This document shows, piece after piece, positions 34,776 through 42,455 of a DNA stretch of 64,000 bases. The notes beneath the pieces are model-generated. The model saw nothing but the letters and a program-made list of their open reading frames with translations, was not told the DNA's origin and ran no database searches. Position 1 is the first letter of the stretch. Every line of letters begins with the position of its first letter. The translations under genes and the position numbers were made by a program. Source of the stretch: a virus; IMG/VR virus record IMGVR_UViG_3300046821_000134, positions 16,153 to 80,152 of that record, one strand, 5' to 3'.

Positions 34776-37310
34776 TTAAGACGGGATAGGCCCTTCTCTT
34801 GTTAAAGAGATGCCTGAGAGGGATACGTTAGGAGAGGATTGATACGCTTTAGCGAGAATCTTCAAGGCGCTTGATGTAGCATCAACCTCGTCATCGTGAA
34901 TCTTTCGCATAGACTCAGGGGTGCCTTTGAACATCTCAAGCGTTTCAAGCCACTCATCATTCCATGCCCCGACCACGATCTTCACTTTACCTGCTTCTGC
35001 AAGCTGGCAGAATGGGAGGAACCTTTGTAGCTTACCGCTCCAGCCACTCATCTTATCAACTTTGACGATAAGCCCTTCCTCAGAGAGAACTGTTACCATG
35101 TGGTTTGCCACGTATTTACCTGCTGCACCAGCGTCCTGTGGTACAACAATAGGAACGTGTAACCCATCTCTAGTTGCCTGAGTGATGATGCGCTCAAGCA
35201 CTGCATGAGGCTTCGCATGGAACTTGACCATATCAATCACGTAATACGTCCCAAACCTGTCACGCCCCATTAGCATTCCAACCGTGGCATCAGGATTACG
35301 ATTAACCTCAGACTTCTCTGTTGCTGCCAAGTCGTAGGCTCTAACAAGGTCGGTATCCACCGGTACCTGATCCATTGTTATCAGATCGCACCAAGACCGG
35401 TTAAACATGTTCTGTCCAACATCGATATTAAGCCATGAGCCATGCAGGTATTTCAGTTGGTTGCGCTTAGGCTGTGCAAGGAGGCTTGGAAGGTAGGTGT
35501 TGTTGCGTGGAGGGAGTAGGTAGGGGTTGTCGTAGACCGTAGAAGGGATAAATCTGAATGACTTAGCAATAAAGAGCTTACCTTTTGGCACGTCGCGTAT
35601 CTGTGCTGCAGTAAGCCCCTTCCCTCTAATCATGCCGCGTGGGGCGCCATGAATCTCAAAACACTCCTCTTCTGAGTCTGCCCACAAAACCTTGCCATCA
35701 AGAACAACCATCCAGCGAACCTTGTCTTCTGTTCCCGGCTTTGGCACGCCATCTTCGTCTAGGCAGTAATCTACCCACTCCCTTAGAAAGCTATTATGAT
35801 TTGGGTTAGCTGTTAGGATAACTTGTTCTTTGTATTTTGAGTGGGCACTACGAACCCGAGACAACAAGAATAAAATTACATCCAAAGACCAATCATCGCC
35901 GGCTTCGTCCACGCATAAACGGCTAGCTTGGAGGCCCTGGAGGCTACCAAGCACACTTGCATCTGGGATACCAAGGAACTGTATCTCGGCCTGAGATGGG
36001 AACGTCCAGATCAGTCCAGTCTTATTAAAGTCACCGCCAAAAGGTTGGTAGAATTGTTTAGATTCATTCACAATGCCACCGGGGCGTGTAAGCTCAGGTC
36101 TTGATTTACGCGCAATCACGATGCGCTCATTTGGATCATCCAAGTATGCCAACATCTTCATCAAAATTGTTGACGTATTGTGTGTCACAATGTAGTTTGT
36201 TGTAATATACAGCTTTTCGTCTCCTGATATACTAATACAAGACGCTTCTCCTTTTCCTATTGGCTCTATGCACTCAACGCGTAACCCCACGTGTTTGGAT
36301 ATTGTTCTGTCTTTTTTCGCAGGAAGTCTGAAAAGACTCCCTTGGTTCATTCCCCTCACATACAGTTTATAAACAATGGAGCAAATATGCTTTACACCAT
36401 CTTTGACGTAACTTCCCTGCTTGGTGGAGAGCTTTGCAGTGTACCCAAGTGAGTGAAGGATTTCCTTAACCTGATGAGCCATTCGTTCGGAGGTTGTGTC
36501 ATAATATACGTTACCTCTTTTACATACATAGCCGTCTGTATCAAACAACCCCTGTAGTAAGTCAAAACGATTCTTGATAGAGCCTAACATATATTCTTCA
36601 GGAATGAATTTGGTCTGAGAAAGGGTTCCTCTCAGGCCAAGGCGTTCCATTTCAGAAAATGTGCCAAGAAGAGTTTTTGTAACAGATGTTGGTCTGCCCT
36701 CATTAAGAGTAAAGGCGCCGGGAGTAATCCCTTCCCGCTTTAGTTCTTCCCACACAAATTCACTACTGTTAGTTACAGCCGGGCTTCCTGTTTTTGGTAT
36801 ATGGCCGTCACCTAGTATAACCCCCATCGCATAAGGGGAGATAACGTGTTCTTTGTGTTCGGAATGTTGTACTGGCTTTATAAGAGGTATGATCGGAAGT
36901 CTTTTACGAATTCCTTTTGTCCCTTCGTATTTAGAGGTTACTTTCAACATTTCAAGCGTATTTGTAATCTTACTGTTAACTTGCCCGTCACCTGCCTCAT
37001 GCCATTTCCATAGATGTTCTCCACAACAGTCTATGATTCTTCCATCTTGAAAACGAACACGGTATAAGTCAACAACCCCCTGAGGAAATACGCCGGTAAC
37101 AGTCTCAACCGTGTTATCAGGAGTAATTACTTTGTCGCCAACCTTAATATCTTCAATATTTACGAACCCGTTTACAGTTAAAACTTTCTCTCCATGTCGA
37201 AGAGCTTTCCCGCCGCCAGCACCACCACCCACAAGGATAATGTCTTCTTGTGCTTCTAGCATCATTCTTTGCTTTACTGACGCCGGGCCGAACACCTTAT
37301 TCTCAGCCAT
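34776..37310 (-). CDS. Terminase large subunit with in-frame intein
   Basis: An 844-residue precursor. The ATG at 37310 overlaps the upstream TGA; a GTG one codon earlier is also possible. The terminase ATPase begins with an adenine-binding Q motif (SVKQRMML) and Walker A GGGAGGGK, which is broken after the Lys (residue 35) by a 343-residue intein (36-378). The extein resumes with TSTILMKM, restoring GKT. Walker B-like VDEAGDD and the C-terminal nuclease acidic residues (DLAATEKS, HDDEVDA) follow. The spliced protein would be 501 residues, a normal length. It pumps DNA into the prohead. Confidence 0.95.
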   Translation of the reverse strand: MAENKVFGPASVKQRMMLEAQEDIILVGGGAGGGKALRHGEKVLTVNGFVNIEDIKVGDKVITPDNTVETVTGVFPQGVVDLYRVRFQDGRIIDCCGEHLWKWHEAGDGQVNSKITNTLEMLKVTSKYEGTKGIRKRLPIIPLIKPVQHSEHKEHVISPYAMGVILGDGHIPKTGSPAVTNSSEFVWEELKREGITPGAFTLNEGRPTSVTKTLLGTFSEMERLGLRGTLSQTKFIPEEYMLGSIKNRFDLLQGLFDTDGYVCKRGNVYYDTTSERMAHQVKEILHSLGYTAKLSTKQGSYVKDGVKHICSIVYKLYVRGMNQGSLFRLPAKKDRTISKHVGLRVECIEPIGKGEASCISISGDEKLYITTNYIVTHNTSTILMKMLAYLDDPNERIVIARKSRPELTRPGGIVNESKQFYQPFGGDFNKTGLIWTFPSQAEIQFLGIPDASVLGSLQGLQASRLCVDEAGDDWSLDVILFLLSRVRSAHSKYKEQVILTANPNHNSFLREWVDYCLDEDGVPKPGTEDKVRWMVVLDGKVLWADSEEECFEIHGAPRGMIRGKGLTAAQIRDVPKGKLFIAKSFRFIPSTVYDNPYLLPPRNNTYLPSLLAQPKRNQLKYLHGSWLNIDVGQNMFNRSWCDLITMDQVPVDTDLVRAYDLAATEKSEVNRNPDATVGMLMGRDRFGTYYVIDMVKFHAKPHAVLERIITQATRDGLHVPIVVPQDAGAAGKYVANHMVTVLSEEGLIVKVDKMSGWSGKLQRFLPFCQLAEAGKVKIVVGAWNDEWLETLEMFKGTPESMRKIHDDEVDATSSALKILAKAYQSSPNVSLSGISLTREGPIPS
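36177..37205 (-). mobile_element. LAGLIDADG intein in the terminase P-loop, class 3 type
   Basis: This 343-residue element starts with Ala (no Cys1/Ser1) and ends THN before Thr+1. The Hint blocks are visible: block B with His64 and Trp66 (EHLW), and block F with Cys323 (ASCISIS). Trp in block B, Cys at F:4 and Thr+1 form the W-C-T signature of class 3 inteins, which splice through the internal Cys. Two LAGLIDADG motifs (AMGVILGDGHI; LLQGLFDTDGY) mark the homing endonuclease. Splicing is inferred from the intact signature. Confidence 0.92.
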
Positions 37311-37546
37311 CACCCTTCCTCCAAATCAAACTTAAAATACATCCCCTTATTGCTACTATTCACAGCAATGATGGGCAACTTCCTCGCATTGGCAATCAAT
37401 GCCAATAGCTCAATAAATTCCTTAGAACTCTTCCCCACAACATCTACGCAATCCAATGAGAGAGAATCTAGCTCGCCGTCCTCATCAAGATAGGCCCAAC
37501 GCAGGGAGTATTTCCCACGATAAGAAACTACACGAATGTTCTTCAC
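37310..37546 (-). CDS. Small hypothetical protein upstream of terminase
   Basis: A 78-residue protein starting at a GTG with AAAGGAAATGTAA upstream, just behind the terminator of the structured RNA locus. Its TGA overlaps the terminase ATG, so the two are translationally coupled. Beta-rich N-terminus (RVVSYRGKYSLRW), helical middle. Function unknown. Confidence 0.65.
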   Translation of the reverse strand: MKNIRVVSYRGKYSLRWAYLDEDGELDSLSLDCVDVVGKSSKEFIELLALIANARKLPIIAVNSSNKGMYFKFDLEEG

Positions 37547-37570
37547 TTACATTTCCTTTACGAATAAATG

Positions 37571-37607
37571 GAACAAAAATAACGCCCAAAGGATTTCTCC
37601 TTGGGCG
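37571..37607 (-). terminator. Intrinsic terminator ending the structured RNA
   Basis: On the - strand CGCCCAA-GGA, a short loop, TCC-TTTGGGCG (stem bases 37583-37607, one bulge), then TTATTTTTGTT. A T-rich tail is present only on the - strand, which gives the orientation of the RNA. Confidence 0.88.
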
Positions 37608-38142
37608 CATTGAAACACTATATCGGAAAGGATAAGTGAGAGGAGAAACTTAGAGATTATCTGTCCCAACGCATCTCACGCCGGGAGGGTGTTTGCTTCA
37701 ACACCTAAGCTCCACTGTAAGCAACAGCAGAGGAATACGCGTAACTCTTTAGGAGAAGGGTTTTACGCATTGGTTGTGGGTGACCGACTCGTCAGCGGGG
37801 TGCTTCCCCAGACAGGCGTATAGTCGATTAGCTCAGTCTCGCATACACGCAGTGCGAAACATAGTTACAGCGTCCTGTAACGATCCTCTTTTACCCACAA
37901 GGAAGTAGTCTATCCGAGGATGTCTTAACACTTGTGGGCTAGGACTTCCTGTTCTGACTGCTTCCTTGTAGGTGCTGGTTACTAATCCAGCGATAGGCTT
38001 TCGGGCTACCAGCTCCACTGTCCCGCCTGTGTCTTATTACGCATTTCAGGTCTTTGCGTACAACATCCCCGGAGGTCAAAGGAGGTAACAAATCCCTCCG
38101 GGGAACACATCACAATGTGTCTTTTCTCATCTCTCACTGTAT
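37571..38142 (-). ncRNA. Candidate large structured non-coding RNA, about 565 nt
   Basis: Transcribed leftward from the perfect promoter at 38149-38177 to the terminator at 37571-37607. No coding ORF with a ribosome binding site lies inside. The ends pair over about 480 nt: 38131-38138 plus 38123-38128 with 37635-37648, 14 bp with one 2-nt bulge. Internal perfect stems include 38067-38075/38095-38103 (9 bp), 38105-38110/38115-38120, 38038-38043/38055-38060, 37894-37901/37931-37938 (8 bp), 37864-37870/37875-37881 (7 bp), 37836-37843/37853-37860 (8 bp with one GU) and 37687-37704. A pseudoknot 37916-37921/37883-37888 is possible. Size and phage setting resemble the giant ornate RNAs ROOL and GOLLD; the class is unconfirmed. 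It is not tmRNA, RNase P or a tRNA. Confidence 0.8.
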
Positions 38143-38148
38143 ATAGAC

Positions 38149-38177
38149 ATTATATACCCGGGATGTGTCTTTGTCAA
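38149..38177 (-). promoter_or_regulatory. Perfect-consensus sigma70 promoter of the structured RNA
   Basis: Reading leftward: TTGACA (38177-38172), 17-bp spacer, TATAAT (38154-38149). It begins 8 bp after the stop of the upstream gene. The start of transcription is expected near 38142, i.e. at the 5' edge of the closing helix. Confidence 0.9.
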
Positions 38178-38185
38178 GCTATTTA

Positions 38186-38587
38186 TTAAACATTTTTCAG
38201 ATGGTCAATGTCCAACACACCATCTCCTGTGGTAGCATCTTCTCCGTCAATGTTTTGAATAACACTTGGAGAGAATGTTACACGAGGCTTCCCATCTTCC
38301 TCTTCTGGAGTTATTGTCTTCATGCCAATACGGACAAGCTGTTTCTCTTGCAGTTCTGCTCTGACATTGGCAATACTAGCTGCAAGGTTATTCTTTGCAC
38401 TCCTATCAATATTCTCTGACTGCAACGTAAGCACCTTAGTAATCAAATCAGCCTTTATCTTGATATCAGCCTCAGGGTCTTGCAGGATTGCAATAGCAGC
38501 ATTATAGGCCATCTTGGAGAGCTTATCAAGGTTCTTGATCAGCTTTTTCTGCTCTGCTGTGATGGCTTTTGCGTCAATTTCCTTCAT
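38186..38587 (-). CDS. Putative terminase small subunit
   Basis: A 133-residue, mostly helical protein with a Lys-rich N-terminal helical pair (about 1-90) and an acidic C-terminal tail (PEEEDGKP, DGEDATTGDG). Position between lysis genes and the large terminase, and the size, suit a small terminase. No recognisable DNA-binding helix-turn-helix is seen, so the call is by context only. It overlaps the Rz gene by 14 nt. Confidence 0.5.
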   Translation of the reverse strand: MKEIDAKAITAEQKKLIKNLDKLSKMAYNAAIAILQDPEADIKIKADLITKVLTLQSENIDRSAKNNLAASIANVRAELQEKQLVRIGMKTITPEEEDGKPRVTFSPSVIQNIDGEDATTGDGVLDIDHLKNV

Positions 38588-39113
38588 TGTGTTCCTTCCT
38601 AAATCTTACAATATCTTCTGCGTAGCTCTTGCACGCATCTAGACGTGATTTCATTTCGTCTGCGTCTCTGTACGTGGCAACAAGTGACTCTGTAAATTCT
38701 CCAGATAGCTTGCATACCCCTGAGGTGGCGTTGGGGATGCTTGCAGCAGGATCGCTGGAGGCTGTGGTGGCAGCACTACTGTTGCTGGAACAGGAAGAGG
38801 ACTTGACATACAGCCCATCGTACTTAGCACGCAGCTTATTGATACTATCTTGAGCACCACGGAGTTTTTCATTCGCTGATAGATACTTGGATTCAATCTC
38901 AGAAACTCTTTGTGCGCCTTCTCTTTCTGCTTTTGTTGCCTCCGAATTTGCCGCTGCAATCTCAGATATCTGCTTGTTCCGCTCTTCGACATACGTTTTC
39001 TCCATTCTTGTGATAATCACGTCATACTTGTTTGCCTGCCACTTCCATACAGCAGCTCCCGCTACGAGAGCACTGGCAATGGCAATTATAATGTACAACT
39101 GAGGGAATGTCAT
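38574..39113 (-). CDS. Inner-membrane spanin, Rz-like
   Basis: A 179-residue protein: an uncleaved N-terminal membrane anchor (about 4-22, IIIAIASALVAGAAVW), a periplasmic coiled coil (about 30-100), a Ser/Ala/Thr linker and a C-terminal helical part with two Cys. This is the Rz topology. With the nested Rz1 it fuses inner and outer membranes in the last step of lysis. Confidence 0.85.
   Translation of the reverse strand: MTFPQLYIIIAIASALVAGAAVWKWQANKYDVIITRMEKTYVEERNKQISEIAAANSEATKAEREGAQRVSEIESKYLSANEKLRGAQDSINKLRAKYDGLYVKSSSCSSNSSAATTASSDPAASIPNATSGVCKLSGEFTESLVATYRDADEMKSRLDACKSYAEDIVRFRKEHNEGN
38651..38872 (-). CDS. Outer-membrane spanin lipoprotein, Rz1-like (nested)
   Basis: A 73-residue ORF nested in another frame inside the Rz gene. 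It begins with a Lys and a hydrophobic signal (VVLKIVSISCVLSTMGC) with a lipobox whose lipidated Cys is residue 21. A Pro-rich mature part (PLPVPATVVLPPQPPA) follows, the hallmark of Rz1. I chose the ATG at 38872; a longer upstream reading lacks a signal peptide. Confidence 0.85.
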   Translation of the reverse strand: MKNSVVLKIVSISCVLSTMGCMSSPLPVPATVVLPPQPPAILLQASPTPPQGYASYLENLQSHLLPRTETQTK

Positions 39114-39478
39114 TACTTGTTCCTTGTTAGCTTGATCCCAAAGTTACCTCGCTCACGCCATCCCATGTAGAACTTACACCAGCCGATGTACGAGATAAAC
39201 GGGTAGTTTTTATTGTTATAAATTGAGTGATGATTCAGTCTATTCCATCCACCTTTCGGACTGAACACATCAAAAGGGTAATCTCCTGTTGTGAGGAAAG
39301 GACGAGGAACGCCTATAACACTAAAGCACCAATTATGAAATGGATTTCGCAGCCACCACTTGATAGCCATCCACACAGACTCTTCTTGCTCAGGATTGAA
39401 TGACTTGTCTCCGTAGATTCCGTCTTCGTCGTTCCCGAACATAGCCCAAATAAACCATTGAAATTTACTCAATCGCAT
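39113..39478 (-). CDS. Hypothetical protein in the lysis cassette
   Basis: A 121-residue Trp/aromatic-rich protein (10 Trp) with no clear membrane segment. Similar Trp-rich small proteins are found near lysis genes in other phages. It overlaps the Rz start by one base. Function unknown. Confidence 0.7.
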   Translation of the reverse strand: MRLSKFQWFIWAMFGNDEDGIYGDKSFNPEQEESVWMAIKWWLRNPFHNWCFSVIGVPRPFLTTGDYPFDVFSPKGGWNRLNHHSIYNNKNYPFISYIGWCKFYMGWRERGNFGIKLTRNK

Positions 39479-39502
39479 CCTCCTTCAAACATTGTAATAA
39501 AA

Positions 39503-40012
39503 TCATCTTGCGTCTTTTTTGTTGTATACATTACAAAGATCTCTTTCAAGAAGTCTACGCGTGTAAACCCCATAACAATTGTTTGAACGAATTGAGCAAT
39601 CCTTCCCTGCCACGAACCTGTATTTAATAAGGGCGCTACAAGCAGATGGATCCTCTTTAGTGATAAGCATAGGTAGCCCGCTGTCAACGATTCTCTTAGG
39701 CCCGAGGTTGTACCCTGCTAAGACAGCGAGTATTTTATGTCCGTCCTTTGCGTTAGGGGGGAGATGCTTAAGACTTTTTTCTGCGTGTTCGATAATTACT
39801 GTTTCGTCAAGGGCTGCACACTCTTCTTTTGTGTATGTTTTTCCGACTATAGGTTTCGGAAAAGTAACGCCGCTACATACTGTCAAAACCCCTCCTTTGT
39901 CGTAGTAAGGCACATACTTAGTGCCCTCTAGTCTTGGAATTTGTGTTGCAATAACTGTAGCTGCAACTGCGCCAACCAATACCGCAAGCCGTCCTTTTAC
40001 ATGGTTGCTCAT
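39503..40012 (-). CDS. SAR endolysin, GH24 lysozyme
   Basis: A 169-residue muramidase. Catalytic triad spacing E-8-D-5-T (Glu29, Asp38, Thr44) is that of T4/P21 lysozymes. The N-terminus (residues 8-26) is a weakly hydrophobic Ala/Gly-rich signal-anchor-release segment, so the enzyme would be exported by Sec and held inactive in the membrane until a pinholin depolarises it (family knowledge). AAAGGAAGGGG precedes the ATG. It has its own promoter at 40030-40057. Confidence 0.9.
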   Translation of the reverse strand: MSNHVKGRLAVLVGAVAATVIATQIPRLEGTKYVPYYDKGGVLTVCSGVTFPKPIVGKTYTKEECAALDETVIIEHAEKSLKHLPPNAKDGHKILAVLAGYNLGPKRIVDSGLPMLITKEDPSACSALIKYRFVAGKDCSIRSNNCYGVYTRRLLERDLCNVYNKKDAR

Positions 40013-40029
40013 TAATTACCCCTTCCTTT

Positions 40030-40057
40030 ATTATAGCATATAAACATACGAAGTCAA
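40030..40057 (-). promoter_or_regulatory. Promoter for the lysis/terminase genes
   Basis: Reading leftward: TTGACT (40057-40052), 16-bp spacer, TATAAT (40035-40030), about 18 bp before the endolysin start. Confidence 0.75.
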
Positions 40058-40082
40058 GCGAGCGTTTGAGTTTCCTTAACGT

Positions 40083-40118
40083 AGAAAAGGCTCCTTAACA
40101 TTGTCAGTGTTAAGGAGC
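40083..40118 (-). terminator. Intrinsic terminator after the fibre gene
   Basis: On the - strand GCTCCTTAACA, a 7-nt loop and TGTTAAGGAGC (stem bases 40090-40118) are followed by CTTTTC. It isolates the fibre gene from the lysis promoter downstream. Confidence 0.78.
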
Positions 40119-40144
40119 ACATTTGATGTTAATAAAGGTGCATC

Positions 40145-41755
40145 TTACACAAGAGGTATTAGCTCCTGACACAATGTTGATAAATGATTCTGAAGAAGAA
40201 TAACATCGTAGTTTTTATCAGTGTCCATTGCACAGTAGGTGGTCATTCTACCTCCTGTAGCAGCAGTGCCTGATTGGATGAAATCTGTTGGGGTGTATGA
40301 AGCCATAACCCTGTTCTGCACATCGTACCTGAATATCTGGTTCAATGCCCCAGATGCGTATATGTTGATGTAGAACATACGCCCTTCATTATCGTTTGGC
40401 GCAAGGCTTCCACAAGAACCTGTCGTGAGTGCTACAGAGCCGTCGTAGACAATCGCACTTGTCCAAGTACCAGTGATAGACCCCGCTATATCAAATACGT
40501 CAATACTGGCAGACGATCCCCGGAAGAAGTGCTGGAAGGAGTGTCGTGAGTTTCTATCAACATCCGGCTGTATTGCATAAGAACTTGCCCACATACCACC
40601 CACGGCGTTAGCTGCACCAGCAGCTGCAAAGTAGGTGGTGCTCCACGAGTTTGCAGGGATGTTGTTTGTCCCGTTGTTGATCGTAGCGTCCATGTAGTTG
40701 TAGGTGTAAACGGTAGTAGTGCCGCTTGTTCTCAACAGTATCAGATTAGGAAGCTCAATAACATATTTAGCAGAGGATGATGGTGTGGTTGTCCATGCAG
40801 TGCCAAGTGTATAGACAGGGCTTGGGCCTGCAGTATGGCTCGCAATCACCCTACGTTGTCCTACAGCAGCCGGTGTAACAGTGTCCTGAACAATTCGTAT
40901 CTGGAAGTTACGATACTCATTTGCAGCTACAACAGCATCCCCGAGGGTGGCCTGCCCTGTGAGAGTACTTGCTGCTGCTGCGGTAGCAACTAAAGCATAG
41001 CGGCTAACATGCCCTGCGTCATACAGGAAAGCCCCCTTAATCATGCCCTCACCGGGCTTCATGTTGTACGGGGTGTATTGCTCATCAAGAACAAGCACTG
41101 CAGAGTCTGTTGCAACAGTTGCCGGGAGTCCTGTTGTGCTAAGGCCCGTGGAAAGAAAGTTGCTGGCAATCTCCAAAGAGCGCCATATGTTAGCTGCAGT
41201 GGTTCCAGCCCCAAGCATAAACACTCTACCAGCTACAATCTCATACCTTGCACCAGTGGCAGGGGTAAACGAGAAAGGGGAATGAATACGAATAGCAGGG
41301 GTTGTTCCTCCTGTGTTACCTGTAATGTATCTCTCTTCTGTTTTACCTGCAACAGTGTCAATGATTCTGATTTTAAAGCCGTAATCACCTGACCCACCAC
41401 GATTGGCAAGCATATTCACACCAACTGCGGCAGGAAGGGCTGTGGTGAGTGTCACCTTGTCCGTTGTAGCCCCTGCTGCGATTGTACCAACAAGTCCAAA
41501 TGATGGCACAAAATCCATTGCTGCTCCAGCGCCAAAGGTTCCAGCAAGAGCGGGAGATTGCACATAGTTCCAGCTCTTTGTTACGATGTTAAAACGATTC
41601 AGCACTGTTGCAGACACAAGCTGATACACCAGAGGGTGCCTCGAGATGTCTGAACGTTCATCAGAGCATAAACACATCCCTGCAGCATGTGCGTTGGGGG
41701 CAGGGGCTACTTGAACCCATTCGTTTCTGTCCAAGCATTTTTTAAACAAATTCAA
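40145..41755 (-). CDS. Putative virion/fibre protein
   Basis: A 536-residue, beta-rich, Ala/Gly/Thr-rich protein. It starts at a TTG with a good AGAGGAGAGTAACC ribosome binding site located inside the end of the upstream endonuclease gene. Repeated short strands (NLILLRTSGTTTVYTY, WSTTYFAAAGA) suggest a beta-propeller or repeat fibre. The neighbours are small structural proteins. No enzyme motif seen. The C-terminus carries a short helical tail. Role in adsorption or head decoration is inferred. Confidence 0.7.
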   Translation of the reverse strand: MNLFKKCLDRNEWVQVAPAPNAHAAGMCLCSDERSDISRHPLVYQLVSATVLNRFNIVTKSWNYVQSPALAGTFGAGAAMDFVPSFGLVGTIAAGATTDKVTLTTALPAAVGVNMLANRGGSGDYGFKIRIIDTVAGKTEERYITGNTGGTTPAIRIHSPFSFTPATGARYEIVAGRVFMLGAGTTAANIWRSLEIASNFLSTGLSTTGLPATVATDSAVLVLDEQYTPYNMKPGEGMIKGAFLYDAGHVSRYALVATAAAASTLTGQATLGDAVVAANEYRNFQIRIVQDTVTPAAVGQRRVIASHTAGPSPVYTLGTAWTTTPSSSAKYVIELPNLILLRTSGTTTVYTYNYMDATINNGTNNIPANSWSTTYFAAAGAANAVGGMWASSYAIQPDVDRNSRHSFQHFFRGSSASIDVFDIAGSITGTWTSAIVYDGSVALTTGSCGSLAPNDNEGRMFYINIYASGALNQIFRYDVQNRVMASYTPTDFIQSGTAATGGRMTTYCAMDTDKNYDVILLQNHLSTLCQELIPLV

Positions 41756-42455
41756 GGTTACTCTCCTCTAACTTTTCAATGCGTTCAAAAACGTATCCAT
41801 GAATGGATTTATCAGCCTTTCTGAATGCATAATATATACTCATCAGGTTTATGTTGAGGCTAATTGCCGCGTGTTTTACAGATTCGTAGAGCGTATTGTT
41901 TGTCAAACAAAGAACCTTGCATGTCGACCGGTTAGCTGCCATCTTGGATTTACTCTCGTCGGAGTGTTTTTTACCTCTGTTCGCATCCCCTATCCTGCGC
42001 TTGTGTTCCTCAGACAACTTTACCCCTGTGTGTACCTCGCTCAACTTCTTTCTGGTTTCATCGCTGGCCTTTTTGCCTAAGTTTGCTTGCCTAAGCCGCT
42101 CTCGTGTCTCGTCGGAGATAACCCGCTCCTTAACGGCCTTACTTATTTTAGCTTTCGCCTCTTCACTCATTGAAACGCCAAGCCTGCTGCCCGCTACGCT
42201 ACAAATATTATACTCAGGTTTTAGTGTGTCTATATAGAATTGCTCAACTCTTATGAGGTCTTCCTCTTGCACATATTCCAAAACATTAAATACAAAATTT
42301 TCTATGCCGTATTTTCTCATGGCACACTGCATGTGAGGGTTACTTCTCCTCCCGCTAAAGTGATTAGCCATACGTGTTTTTAAATCCTTAGAACTTCCGA
42401 CATATCTCTTATTGTTGATTAGGTTCACAATCTCGTAAACTCCACAATTTCCCAT
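41742..42455 (-). CDS. GIY-YIG homing endonuclease with NUMOD3 repeats
   Basis: A 237-residue protein. The N-terminal GIY-YIG domain shows VYEIVN, RYVGSS and the Arg helix (about 6-35), then YGIENFVFNVLEYV and the catalytic Glu region (VEQFYI). The middle holds four NUMOD3-type repeats (SEEAKAKISKA, SDETRERLRQA, SDETRKKLSEV, SEEHKRRIGDA), and the C-terminus a helix-turn-helix-like segment (about 185-215). It overlaps both neighbours by 1 and 14 nt, showing a precise insertion in the fibre operon. Confidence 0.92.
   Translation of the reverse strand: MGNCGVYEIVNLINNKRYVGSSKDLKTRMANHFSGRRSNPHMQCAMRKYGIENFVFNVLEYVQEEDLIRVEQFYIDTLKPEYNICSVAGSRLGVSMSEEAKAKISKAVKERVISDETRERLRQANLGKKASDETRKKLSEVHTGVKLSEEHKRRIGDANRGKKHSDESKSKMAANRSTCKVLCLTNNTLYESVKHAAISLNINLMSIYYAFRKADKSIHGYVFERIEKLEESNLEFV

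Noticed and set aside
37745-37805. CTGACGAG on the - strand, like the hammerhead ribozyme core
   Set aside because: The required GAAA after stem II and a cleavage-site arm are missing; only the short motif matches.
37833-38018. 61-codon - strand ORF inside the structured RNA
   Set aside because: GTG start without ribosome binding site; its sequence is made up of the paired arms of several hairpins, which better explains the conserved look.
37820-38040. tRNA-like fragments (GATTAGCTCAGT, GCTGGT stems)
   Set aside because: No complete cloverleaf and no TTCRA T-loop on either strand.
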